The notes beneath the pieces were generated by a model. It had not been told where the DNA came from and did no database searches. It saw nothing but the letters and a program-made list of their open reading frames with translations. 34,451 nt of DNA from an uncultured Holdemania sp. (GTDB lineage: Bacteria > Bacillota_I > Bacilli_A > Erysipelotrichales > Erysipelotrichaceae): contig CAMQTJ010000023.1 in assembly GCA_947037125.1 (NCBI GenBank), forward strand, positions 1 to 34,451. Reading direction: 5' to 3'. This document shows, piece after piece, positions 1 through 8,137 of the stretch. Each line of letters opens with the position of its first letter. The stretch's first letter is position 1. The position numbers and the translations under genes are program-made.

Positions 1-475
1 AAGATGACTCACAAAATTTATTAAATTGTTCTTTTATTAGCTCTGTATTATATTCTTCTGGTCCACGGCATGAAACAATTAAACCAACTGGCTTATTCGC
101 AATAAATGACTGTATTTCCATTTCATTTACCGATTTTTCACTACATGCAACAAACTTGAATAGTGCAACATGTCTATCCATAAATATTTTTAATTGACCA
201 GAATATGAATGACCATACAGTGGTGTTCCATACAAAACTACATCCGCGTCCATTATTTTTTGTAATAGTTTTTCTCCATCGTCTTTTTGTATGCAGCCAG
301 GTTTATCCAAAACTTGTTGACAACAAGAACAACCCAAACAACCATTAATTTTATAATCTGTTATATGGATTATTTCAATATCTGCACTACCATTTAATTT
401 TGTTGAAACTTTTTTTAAAATTGTTGCTGTATTACCATGTTTCTTTGGACTACCTAAGATTGATATGATTTTCAT
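1..475 (-). CDS. Flavodoxin-like NAD(P)H-dependent FMN reductase, 3' end cut by the window
   Basis: The frame is open from the ATG at 475 to the left edge, so only the first ~158 residues are visible. The N-terminus MKIISILGSPKKHGNTA is the phosphate-binding loop of flavodoxin-like oxidoreductases. It is followed by the Cys pattern GCLGCSCC and a YGTPLYGHSYSGQLK stretch typical of the NADPH-dependent FMN reductase / iron-sulfur flavoprotein group. Such proteins move electrons from NAD(P)H through FMN to quinones, nitro compounds or other acceptors in the cytoplasm. AAGGAGAT lies just before the ATG. The gene faces a MerR regulator and its promoter has the geometry of a MerR target, so it is probably the regulator's main target. 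The substrate cannot be told. Confidence 0.85.
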   Translation of the reverse strand, partial: MKIISILGSPKKHGNTATILKKVSTKLNGSADIEIIHITDYKINGCLGCSCCQQVLDKPGCIQKDDGEKLLQKIMDADVVLYGTPLYGHSYSGQLKIFMDRHVALFKFVACSEKSVNEMEIQSFIANKPVGLIVSCRGPEEYNTELIKEQFNKFCESS

Positions 476-529
476 TTTAAATCTCCTTAATTTATAGCTT
501 ATTTTATCTTGAATAATTGCTATAAGATT

Positions 530-560
530 AGTATAATGCATAGGGTAACACTACGGTCAA
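530..560 (-). promoter_or_regulatory. MerR-type promoter with 19-bp spacer and GTA-N4-TAC dyad
   Basis: On the minus strand TTGACC (560-555) and TATACT (535-530) are separated by 19 bases. MerR-family activators act on overlong 19-20 bp spacers by twisting the DNA. A small dyad GTA-ACAC-TAC (545-554) sits inside the spacer. The promoter fires toward the flavodoxin-like gene; the MerR gene begins at 592 on the other strand, so binding could also affect the regulator's own expression. The inducer is unknown. Confidence 0.75.
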
Positions 561-591
561 GCAAGATTTTACGAATAACGAGGAAAAAATT

Positions 592-1422
592 ATGGATAAT
601 AAAATGTACTTAACAACAGGTGAATTTGCAAAGCTTTGTAATGTTAGTAAACACACATTATTTCATTACAATGATATTGAAATTTTCACACCTAATTACA
701 TTGCGGATAATGGATACTGCTATTATCATGTACTTCAATATGATACTTTTTGTACAATATCTCAGCTTCGCACAATTGGTATGCCACTTGGTGAAATTAA
801 AACATATCTTGATAACCGATCACCACAACAAATGATTGAGCTATGTGATAAGCAAAAAGACATCGTTGATTTACAAATAGAAAAGCTTATACAAATTAAA
901 AAAAATTTATCTGCGACTAGTAATAGCATTACACAAGCTATTATGACTGATGATAATATTTACATTAAACATCAGCCTATTGAATATTTGAGTTTGTCTA
1001 ATGATCTTTTAAATGCTGATGATTATCAGATGACTCTTGCATTCGGAGAGTTGATGAGGTCAGCCGGCAGCACTAATTTTCGCAATGTTTCTGGAATGAT
1101 TCATAGAATTGATCCTCTACAAAAAAATAATGATATTAACCATTGTTGGTTTTATTTGCAAATGAATTGTAATAATCAAAATGGTGATCATACTATAAAA
1201 CCTGATGGAGAATATCTTATTGCTTATCATCATGGTGGATATGAATCACTTAATAAAACATATGAAAAAATTATTGCTTATGCAAATACTAGTAACCTTG
1301 TTTTAAATGAATGGTTTTATGAGGAAATGGTTGTTGGAGATTGGTCAACAACAAATTCAAACGACTATATAATTAAGGTATCCGTTCAAATAATCTGTTC
1401 TAAAGTATCAATAAAAATTTAA
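592..1422 (+). CDS. MerR-family regulator with GyrI-like effector domain
   Basis: 276 aa. Residues ~5-75 form the MerR winged helix-turn-helix: YLTTGEFAKLCNVSKHTL, then the NGYCYY wing and LRTIGMPLGEIKTYL. A linking helix (~80-110) resembles the usual dimer coiled coil. The C-terminal half (~120-276) has the pattern of a GyrI-like/AraC effector-binding domain, which in BltR- and TipA-like proteins binds small hydrophobic ligands. GAGG about 8 bases before the ATG supports this start. It is divergent from the flavodoxin-like gene and the intergenic promoter has MerR geometry, so it probably activates that gene in response to a small molecule. No metal-binding Cys cluster is seen, which argues against a metal sensor. 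Confidence 0.9.
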   Translation: MDNKMYLTTGEFAKLCNVSKHTLFHYNDIEIFTPNYIADNGYCYYHVLQYDTFCTISQLRTIGMPLGEIKTYLDNRSPQQMIELCDKQKDIVDLQIEKLIQIKKNLSATSNSITQAIMTDDNIYIKHQPIEYLSLSNDLLNADDYQMTLAFGELMRSAGSTNFRNVSGMIHRIDPLQKNNDINHCWFYLQMNCNNQNGDHTIKPDGEYLIAYHHGGYESLNKTYEKIIAYANTSNLVLNEWFYEEMVVGDWSTTNSNDYIIKVSVQIICSKVSIKI

Positions 1423-1616
1423 AAATATATAAGTCTACCTAATTGTTTGCTCATAACTTCTTTGTTATAGTATCTATTAAGTATTCTTTTTTTAACACTT
1501 TAAGTTTATTTTCCATCCACCCTACCTTACTATCATGATATTTTTTATACTATAATTTCTGCTTTTTTTTCAAGCATTTCATATATATATATATGATAAG
1601 TACCATCTCTAACATT

Positions 1617-1640
1617 ATAAAAAAGGACTTTACGTCCTTC
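1617..1640 (-). terminator. Intrinsic terminator after the sirtuin gene
   Basis: On the minus strand GAAGGAC-gtaaa-GTCCTT is followed by a T run, starting 15 bases after the stop of the sirtuin gene. It ends the ABC-F/sirtuin operon. Confidence 0.9.
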
Positions 1641-1655
1641 AGTTTTAACTTATTT

Positions 1656-2375
1656 TCAATTAATTTTTATCTTTGATAAGACATTACAAATATCATCATT
1701 AATGACAAGATCTGCAACTTCATCATAATCAGTATCCATTTTATTAATTATTACTAATGATTTCCCACGATAATACTTTAGTAAACCCGCTGCTGGATAT
1801 ACCTTTAATGAAGTTCCTGCAACAATTATTACATCAGCATTATAAATATAATCAATTGCTCGATTCAAATTATTTTCATCAAGCATTTCATCATATAAAA
1901 CAACATCACATTTAATAATACCACCACAACTACATAATGGAATATCACTTGCTTGAAAAACGTATTGCGCACCATAAAATTGGTTACATTTTAAACAATA
2001 ATTACGATGGATACTACCATGTAACTCTATAGTATTAACACAATTAGCTAACGTATGTAGTCCATCAATATTTTGAGTTATACATGCTTTTAACTTACCA
2101 CTATTTTCAAGTTTTGCTACAAAGTTGTGACCAATATTAGGCAATGCATTTAAATGTAACATATTCGTTTTATAAAATTGATAAAATTCTTTAGTATTGT
2201 TAATAAAATATCGGTGTGATAATATCTTTTCAAAACTTAAATTACTATCATTAACCATACCTTTTCCACTTCTAAAATCAGGAATATTACTAGCGGTAGA
2301 AAATCCTGCACCTGTAAAAAAGACAATATTATTATTTTTATCAATCATATTTTGTAATAATGCAATTTTATCCAT
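1656..2375 (-). CDS. NAD-dependent protein deacylase, Sir2 family
   Basis: 239 aa, normal for a bacterial sirtuin. It removes acyl groups from lysines using NAD, giving nicotinamide and O-acyl-ADP-ribose. Visible motifs: the NAD loop FFTGAGFSTASNIPDFRS (~19-36), QNIDGLH with the ribose/catalytic site, ELHGS with the catalytic His, two zinc Cys in CLKC and two more in CSCGG, and the GTSLKVYPAAGL nucleotide site. The Arg/Tyr pair typical of class III desuccinylases is not evident, so general deacetylation is more likely. It begins 8 bases after the ABC-F stop and shares that gene's promoter and the terminator at 1617, so the two are co-transcribed. Targets are unknown. Confidence 0.95.
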   Translation of the reverse strand: MDKIALLQNMIDKNNNIVFFTGAGFSTASNIPDFRSGKGMVNDSNLSFEKILSHRYFINNTKEFYQFYKTNMLHLNALPNIGHNFVAKLENSGKLKACITQNIDGLHTLANCVNTIELHGSIHRNYCLKCNQFYGAQYVFQASDIPLCSCGGIIKCDVVLYDEMLDENNLNRAIDYIYNADVIIVAGTSLKVYPAAGLLKYYRGKSLVIINKMDTDYDEVADLVINDDICNVLSKIKIN

Positions 2376-2383
2376 ATTTTTAC

Positions 2384-3937
2384 CTAAGCAATCTTTAAAC
2401 TAGATTGGCTTAAATCAATAATTCCATCAACGATATCTTGGTAAAATTCAACTTCATGGCATACAATTAAAATTGTACCTTTATATTCAATTAAAGCTTT
2501 TTTCAATTCATTTTTCGCGTCTTGATCCAAGTGATTTGTAGGTTCATCTAAAATTAAGATATTACATGGACGATTAAGTAATTTACATAAGCGAAGTTTA
2601 GCTTGTTCTCCACCTGATAAAACCATAACTTTACTTTCAATTTGTTCCATTGTAAGACCACATCTTGCAAGTGCATTACGAATTTCATATTGAGATAAAG
2701 CTGGATATTCATCCCATAAGTCATCAATACATGTTTTATTTACATTTAATACTTCTTGTTCAAAATAACCAATTTCTAAGTTTTCACCCATATGAACATA
2801 TCCCTCAAGTGGATTAATTTTATTCATTAATGTTTTTAGTAACGTAGACTTACCCAAACCATTGGCACCAATTATTGCTTTTTTCTGCCCTTTTTCAAGA
2901 ACTATATCCATTGGCTTAGATAAAGGACTATCATAACCTAGTACAATCTTTTCTGCTTCAAAAACATATTTACTACAAGTTCTACCCATCATAAAAGTGA
3001 AATGTGGTTTAGGTTTTTCACCACGAATTTCAATTCTTTCAATTTTATCTAATTTTTTAGCACGAGAGTTTGCCATACCTCTTGTTGCAACACGAGCTTT
3101 ATTACGTGCAACAAAGTCTTCAAGCTTCGCAATTTCTGCAGTTTGACGATTATAAGCTGACTCAAGTTGTTTTTGATTAATTTCAAATACACGACTAAAT
3201 TCATCATAATTTCCAACGTAGCGTGTTAAAGAAGAATTATCAACATGATACACAACATTAACAACATCATTTAAAAATGGAATATCATGTGATATCAAAA
3301 TAAACGCATTTTCATAATTATTTAAATAATTCTTTAGCCAAACAATATGATGTTCATCTAAATAGTTAGTAGGTTCATCCAATAGTAAAATATCAGGTTT
3401 TTCCAACAATAATTTAGCTAATAAAACTTTTGTTCTTTGACCACCACTCAATTCATCAACATCTTTTTCTAAGCCAATATCTTTTAAACCTAGGGCTGAT
3501 GCTACTTCATCAATCTTAATATCCAGTGTATAAAAATCACGATTATCTAAAGTATCTTGATATTCGCCAATTTCTTCTAACATTTTATTCATTTCATCTT
3601 CGCTACAATCGCACATTTTTATATAATAATCATTTATTTTTGCTTCCATATCAAATAAATCTTTATATGCAGTCTGTAAAATATCGTTAATTGAATTACC
3701 TTTTTCCAATGAAGTATGTTGATCTAAATAACCAACTTTTACTTTATTACTCCAAATAATTTTACCTTCATCAGGATCAAGTGTATTTGTAATAATCTTC
3801 ATAAAAGTAGACTTACCTTCACCATTTGCTCCAATCAATCCAATATGTTCACCTTTTAATAACCTAAAAGATACATCTTCAAATATTACTCTACCACCAA
3901 AACCATGACTCAAACTTACTACATTTAATATACTCAT
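2384..3937 (-). CDS. ABC-F family ATPase (ribosome-associated type)
   Basis: 517 aa with two ABC domains and no membrane segment, the mark of ABC-F proteins, which bind the ribosomal E site and act in translation or antibiotic protection. Domain 1: Walker A GANGEGKST (~37-45), signature LSGGQR, Walker B ILLLDEPTNYLDE. Domain 2: Walker A GANGLGKST, signature LSGGEQ, Walker B LILDEPTNHLDQ. The linker (~245-305) is highly charged, with FVARNKARVATRG. An ordinary-length linker and no recognised resistance signature make a housekeeping translation factor as likely as a resistance protein. First gene of the operon with the sirtuin; GTGAGG precedes the ATG. Confidence 0.93.
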   Translation of the reverse strand: MSILNVVSLSHGFGGRVIFEDVSFRLLKGEHIGLIGANGEGKSTFMKIITNTLDPDEGKIIWSNKVKVGYLDQHTSLEKGNSINDILQTAYKDLFDMEAKINDYYIKMCDCSEDEMNKMLEEIGEYQDTLDNRDFYTLDIKIDEVASALGLKDIGLEKDVDELSGGQRTKVLLAKLLLEKPDILLLDEPTNYLDEHHIVWLKNYLNNYENAFILISHDIPFLNDVVNVVYHVDNSSLTRYVGNYDEFSRVFEINQKQLESAYNRQTAEIAKLEDFVARNKARVATRGMANSRAKKLDKIERIEIRGEKPKPHFTFMMGRTCSKYVFEAEKIVLGYDSPLSKPMDIVLEKGQKKAIIGANGLGKSTLLKTLMNKINPLEGYVHMGENLEIGYFEQEVLNVNKTCIDDLWDEYPALSQYEIRNALARCGLTMEQIESKVMVLSGGEQAKLRLCKLLNRPCNILILDEPTNHLDQDAKNELKKALIEYKGTILIVCHEVEFYQDIVDGIIDLSQSSLKIA

Positions 3938-3961
3938 CTATTTACCTCACATTACTATAAG

Positions 3962-3990
3962 ATTGTACACATAATAAACTAATTAGTAAA
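3962..3990 (-). promoter_or_regulatory. Sigma-A-like promoter for the ABC-F/sirtuin operon
   Basis: Minus strand TTTACT (3990-3985), 17-base spacer, TACAAT (3967-3962), about 25 bases before the ABC-F start codon. Spacing is ideal. Confidence 0.6.
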
Positions 3991-3991
3991 T

Positions 3992-4036
3992 AAAAAACTG
4001 CTAACTTTTCTCAAAATGTGAGTTAATTAGCAGTTT
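3992..4036 (-). terminator. Intrinsic terminator after the hydrogenase gene
   Basis: Perfect 10-base arms AAACTGCTAA and TTAGCAGTTT (3995-4004, 4027-4036) followed on the minus strand by TTTTTTATTT, 11 bases after the hydrogenase stop. It separates the hydrogenase from the ABC-F promoter; the two features overlap at 3985-3997. Confidence 0.9.
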
Positions 4037-4046
4037 ATTCAACTTT

Positions 4047-5513
4047 TTAATATTTTCTATGCATATCTATATCAGAAAAATCAAATCGCTCTAGTGTTTT
4101 TTCAATGTTTACATTTTCTATATCACTATTTTCCTTAATCATTCTACGCTTTGCAATCATTGAAGATTCAACAACTACTGGCCCATTTATACAACCACCA
4201 ATACATGACATACCCTCTAATAAATTAGCGTCAAGTTTGCCAATTCCTGCAAGCATTAAATTTTTCTTACACTCTGCACAACCATCAGCATAAACAATCT
4301 TAATTGGTTTATCAAATCCTTTTTCTTTCGCAACTTGAGCAACGGCATTTGAAACACCTTTACCTACTGCAAAATTACGTGCATAAATACTCGCTTCAGC
4401 ATCTTTATCAACAATAAACTCACCTGGAATTATTTTTTGAGAAACAAGCATTGCTGCAACTTCTTGATACGATATAACATAATCAACAAAACTACCTTCG
4501 CATTTTGCTTCATATTTTTTCGCAACACATGGTCCAATAAAACAGACTTTACTTGTTGGATCTTTTTTCTTTAAATAACGAGCTAGTGCAACCATCGGTG
4601 AGATTGTTGTAGACATGTTCTCTTTATAAACTTTTGGATAGTGAATTTTCGCAAGATTTAAAAATGCCGGGCAACATGATGTAGTTAATAATTTATTATT
4701 TTCATACATTTCTGTAAACTCTTCAAATTCATAAGTTGCTACAGCGTCTGCACCAACTGCAACTTCAACTGCATCACTAAAACCTAACTTAACAAAACTT
4801 TTTTTGATTTGATTAATTGACGCATCTTCAAATTGACCTTGAATTGATGGTGCAAAAATAGCAGTTATTTTCACATCTTCTTTAATATCATTTATAACTT
4901 CAACCATACAGTTAATGTCTTCAATCGCACCAAATGGACAAGCCTTTTCGCAGTTACCACAGTTAATACAAAGATTTTCATCAATAACTGCAATACCATC
5001 TGCATCATATGCTATAGCATTTACCGGACATTTTTGAGAACAAGGACGTTCAGTAATTACAACAGCATTATATGGACAATTTTTCGCACATAGTCCACAT
5101 TCAACACATTTTTTGTAGTTTATTTCTGCTTGATGTTCACCCATAGTTATCGCATTAAATTTACATGCAGATTGACAAGTTTTAGCCATACACTTACGAC
5201 AATTATTAGTAATTATAATTCGGTTAATTGTACAACCATCACAAGCAGGTTCTATTACGCGAACAATTTGTTTTGAATCTGATGTACTTTTTCCATCTAC
5301 AGGATCTAGTCCACATGCTATTTTAACTTCTTGACGAATAACTTCACGTTCTTTATAAATGCAGCATCTAAAATTAGCTTTACCTTTAGGGATTAATAAT
5401 TGTGCTATATCATCTGGTGTATTGTCGTTAAGAGCACCTTTAAAAGCCCTCATACTAACCTCTCTCATTACATCAAACTTAAATTGTTTTGCTTCATGTT
5501 CAAACATTGACAT
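4047..5513 (-). CDS. Monomeric [FeFe] hydrogenase, group B type
   Basis: 488 aa. Catalyses reversible proton reduction to H2 with electrons probably from ferredoxin, in the cytoplasm. N-terminal Cys-rich electron-transfer part: ferredoxin-like C-x2-C-x4-C-x3-C (105-117), C-x2-C-x2-C-x3-C (136-146 and 182-192), plus CDGC (91-94) and CSQKC (158-162). The H-cluster domain has all three motifs: L1 TTSCCPAF with the proton-relay C280 and ligand C281, L2 FIGPCVAKKYE with C329, L3 EGMSCIGGCINGP with C437 and C441. The GPC and GGCINGP forms and the RCCIYKER region near residue 50 fit group B rather than the well-studied group A enzymes. Maturases HydE, HydF and HydG are not in the window. GGAGG precedes the ATG. 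Single-gene transcript. Confidence 0.92.
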   Translation of the reverse strand: MSMFEHEAKQFKFDVMREVSMRAFKGALNDNTPDDIAQLLIPKGKANFRCCIYKEREVIRQEVKIACGLDPVDGKSTSDSKQIVRVIEPACDGCTINRIIITNNCRKCMAKTCQSACKFNAITMGEHQAEINYKKCVECGLCAKNCPYNAVVITERPCSQKCPVNAIAYDADGIAVIDENLCINCGNCEKACPFGAIEDINCMVEVINDIKEDVKITAIFAPSIQGQFEDASINQIKKSFVKLGFSDAVEVAVGADAVATYEFEEFTEMYENNKLLTTSCCPAFLNLAKIHYPKVYKENMSTTISPMVALARYLKKKDPTSKVCFIGPCVAKKYEAKCEGSFVDYVISYQEVAAMLVSQKIIPGEFIVDKDAEASIYARNFAVGKGVSNAVAQVAKEKGFDKPIKIVYADGCAECKKNLMLAGIGKLDANLLEGMSCIGGCINGPVVVESSMIAKRRMIKENSDIENVNIEKTLERFDFSDIDMHRKY

Positions 5514-5554
5514 TTTATTTCTACCTCCATTAATTTTTCAATTTAATAAAAACA

Positions 5555-5587
5555 ATCAATAATTAATTGATCGTTTATATTTTACCA
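5555..5587 (-). promoter_or_regulatory. Possible hydrogenase promoter with inverted repeat at the start site
   Basis: An extended -10 element TGGTAAAAT (5587-5579, minus strand) has no clear -35 box. Just downstream, near the expected transcript start, is a 17-bp inverted repeat ATCAAT-aatta-ATTGAT (5555-5571), a possible operator. It matches neither the Rex nor the Crp/Fnr consensus known to me. In such AT-rich DNA it may be chance. Confidence 0.35.
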
Positions 5588-5772
5588 TATTTTATATAAA
5601 ATTTATAATTAATTTATTTATATTATTATTTATTTCACTAACTAAGTAATTATTATAAATATATTTGCATTATAATAAAAAATTAATCATATTTACATAC
5701 CTATATCATAAATTTTTCCTTATTTAGTTTTTTTTACATATATTAATATAATAAAAAACCTACTACATCCTT

Positions 5773-6186
5773 TTATTTCAATAATTTCTTTTTTGATAAA
5801 TTCACATGTTCTATAATATGACCAATATTTCCTTCACCTGCATATAAATTTAAATCATAAAAATTACAGTCTAAACTTGACCAATATAAAGCATTTACTT
5901 CTTCTATTAATACTACTTCTTTGTTTAATCTACCGACATATACTTCTACATAGCAGTCATCTAAATAATATTTGAAATCCATCAATCTTGATAAAACAAT
6001 ATCATTTTTGCTAATAGCTGTTTCTTCAAAAAGTTCACGATAAGCTGCTTCATAACCATCTTCATTTAATTCAATTTTTCCACCTACAAAATTTGAAAGA
6101 CCTTTATACGGATTTTTTGTGCGCTTACACATTAAAATATTATTCATTTTTTCATTATATACTACTATTAAATTATACCCTTGCAT
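5773..6186 (-). CDS. Nudix hydrolase
   Basis: 137 aa from the ATG at 6186. A longer frame opens with TTG at 6198, but that codon lies inside the ribosome binding site TTGGAGGT, so the ATG is the start. The Nudix box runs from GKIELNE through YRELFEETAI: Gly, Glu after five residues, then RE-x2-EE, the magnesium-binding core; the usual Gly near the end of the box is Ala. The WxxLxF-like tail (LYWSSLDCNFYDL) resembles 8-oxo-dGTP/NUDT-type diphosphatases. Expected reaction is cleavage of a nucleoside diphosphate linked to X. No operon partner and no sign of the exact substrate. Confidence 0.88.
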   Translation of the reverse strand: MQGYNLIVVYNEKMNNILMCKRTKNPYKGLSNFVGGKIELNEDGYEAAYRELFEETAISKNDIVLSRLMDFKYYLDDCYVEVYVGRLNKEVVLIEEVNALYWSSLDCNFYDLNLYAGEGNIGHIIEHVNLSKKKLLK

Positions 6187-6326
6187 ATTTACCTCCAATA
6201 ATTATTTAAATTTCATTATTTATATTTAACATTAAAATTATAGCATATAAGACAATAATTATATAACACACTTAATTATATATAACTATAATTAATAAAT
6301 TAATCTGGATTATTTAATGCTTTGTA

Positions 6327-6794
6327 TTACATATTTTTAATACAAAAATAACTAAAAGTTTCATCATTATGGGTATGCTTAAATCCATTTTTTTCTAAAA
6401 CGTGCATACTTCTTAAATTTCTATGTACAACATCAGCATATATTATTTCAAGATTCAATTGATTAAAAGCAAAATCAATAATTAGTTTTTGTGCCTTTGT
6501 TCCATATCCGCGATTTTTATATTTATCATTTGAAATCGCAATGCTTAATGTTGCATGTCTGTTTTTGACATCTATTTTTTTTAATTGTATTTCACCAATT
6601 ATTTTGTCATCAACAAATATTGCGAAAATAACTCTTGTTTTATCAACAGTCTTTAATTGATAATATTTTTCGACTTTTTCATAATCATAAGCATATTCAA
6701 AATCCCACATATCAGGATCACTAATGTATTCTTTCCAATATTGGTGGCATAGTTCATTACTATAAGGTTGAAGTGTTACTACATTATTATACAT
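6327..6794 (-). CDS. GNAT-family N-acetyltransferase, RimJ/RimL-like
   Basis: 155 aa. Transfers an acetyl group from acetyl-CoA to an amine. The acetyl-CoA loop is NDKYKNRGYGTKAQKLI (R/Q-x2-G-x-G type, residues ~89-105), preceded by a beta strand ATLSIAIS and followed by YADVVHRNLRSMHVLEKNGF, the conserved NxxSxxxxEKxGF end of the fold. N-terminal LQPYSNELC... fits RimJ/RimL-like enzymes that modify N-termini, polyamines or small drugs. No strong Shine-Dalgarno site is seen before the ATG, so expression may be low. No functional neighbour. Confidence 0.88.
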   Translation of the reverse strand: MYNNVVTLQPYSNELCHQYWKEYISDPDMWDFEYAYDYEKVEKYYQLKTVDKTRVIFAIFVDDKIIGEIQLKKIDVKNRHATLSIAISNDKYKNRGYGTKAQKLIIDFAFNQLNLEIIYADVVHRNLRSMHVLEKNGFKHTHNDETFSYFCIKNM

Positions 6795-7098
6795 ATATTA
6801 ATCTATTTGCTTTCTTGTTATTTAATTTATCTATATTAAATTACATCATTTATTGAATTTTTATAATTACTTTTTTCATAAATATCTCTATTATAATACT
6901 ATTACGTATTTAAATTATCATTAAGCAAAATACTTTTCTTAAATTATAGATATAAATTAATAATATGAAATCCATAATATACTCTCATAATTAAGCAATA
7001 TTTTATTTCCTACTATTTTTTTATATATTTAAATACTAGTTATTTCCTAGGTAATTTTAAATTTCAATAATTACATTGAAAAATAATATCCTATATTT
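6795..7098. other. AT-rich intergenic stretch, no gene seen
   Basis: About 300 very AT-rich bases between the GNAT gene and the EcsC-like gene, dense in stops in all frames. No clear promoter, terminator or RNA gene is recognised. Confidence 0.6.
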
Positions 7099-7851
7099 TC
7101 AATCAATTCTGTTTTTAAGATACCTTTTTTTATATTTTATAACACTCAGCTTTGAAACTTTTCGATAAGTAGACCAATTAGTATATGCACCTATTACACC
7201 AACAATTGGAATCCCTTGTACAAACTTTTCAACTAACAATTCATTAGACATTATTTTTGCAGTTTGTTTTATTTCATAACTTAATTCCACATTATTATCA
7301 ATATTAGATTCTAATAATTTATTAAATTCGATTTTTTCTTCTCCATTAGTTAAGGCAACATTAATCAATCTTAAAATATATATTTTTTCATTATCATTAG
7401 TATAATCAAAACCATAACTTAATGATATTTGATATATACCTTTTAAAATTGTTCCCACAAGCAGTGGTATATCAGGCAATCCCATTCCAAGCAAACCTAA
7501 ACCAAGACCTGTAGTAGTGGTAGCTGTATGATTAATTAAATTGCTTTTTATTGCCGGTTTATCCATTCTTCTAATAGTTTTTTTACTTTCCTTTTTATCC
7601 AACACAAAATTATTTGCTTCATGCTCTATAATTAGACTTTCTTTATCAAATGTTTTTTCTATAACACTACTTCCTTTAGAAAATATCAATTCAAAAGCTT
7701 TGACAAAACCTTCCTCCAATAGGCTTTGTAATTTGTCAGGTACTTTATCTTTTATCTTTTCCTTAATTACACTATCTTTTTTATTTTGAACTAATATTTT
7801 ATTTTCTTTTTTATTCATTTTATTTATACTTTTAAATATTATTTTATTCAT
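7099..7851 (-). CDS. EcsC-family protein
   Basis: 250 aa. Residues ~1-45 are strongly basic and hydrophilic. The remainder matches the EcsC family: a helical Glu-rich region, the hydrophobic glycine-rich segment TTGLGLGLLGMGLPDIPLL (~115-133), then LKGIYQISLSYGFDY and a C-terminal VQGIPIVGVIGAYTNW hydrophobic segment. EcsC was first seen beside the B. subtilis EcsAB exporter, but EcsC-like proteins are usually free-standing, as here, and their biochemical role is unknown; peripheral membrane association is likely. CAGGAG precedes the ATG. No EcsAB genes are present. Confidence 0.82.
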   Translation of the reverse strand: MNKIIFKSINKMNKKENKILVQNKKDSVIKEKIKDKVPDKLQSLLEEGFVKAFELIFSKGSSVIEKTFDKESLIIEHEANNFVLDKKESKKTIRRMDKPAIKSNLINHTATTTTGLGLGLLGMGLPDIPLLVGTILKGIYQISLSYGFDYTNDNEKIYILRLINVALTNGEEKIEFNKLLESNIDNNVELSYEIKQTAKIMSNELLVEKFVQGIPIVGVIGAYTNWSTYRKVSKLSVIKYKKRYLKNRID

Positions 7852-8041
7852 ATTTTATCTCCTGTCCCATTTAACTACTTTTATTATAAATATTACTTTA
7901 TAACTTTATGTATTATATGTAAGTGAATGTTTATTTAATCAAATATATATAAACAACTATAGACATATACTAAATCAATCTACTTTTTTTCGCAACTTAT
8001 TTGTAATAATTCAAGATAGTCTTTAATATTTTGTTGAACAT

Positions 8042-8067
8042 AAAAAAAGTACTATCAGTACTTTTTT
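8042..8067. terminator. Symmetrical hairpin terminator
   Basis: AAAAAAAGTACT-atc-AGTACTTTTTTT reads the same on both strands. On the minus strand it ends the MerR-type gene at 8138-9025; it would also stop any plus-strand transcript from the left. Confidence 0.85.
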
Positions 8068-8137
8068 ATTTATTGCTTAATTAAAATATCATTTTAATGA
8101 TTAATTCAATATTTTACTATTCTATTAATTTTTATAA

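Noticed and set aside
1577-1594. (AT)n run
   Set aside because: Short low-complexity tract in an AT-rich intergenic region; no function can be argued.
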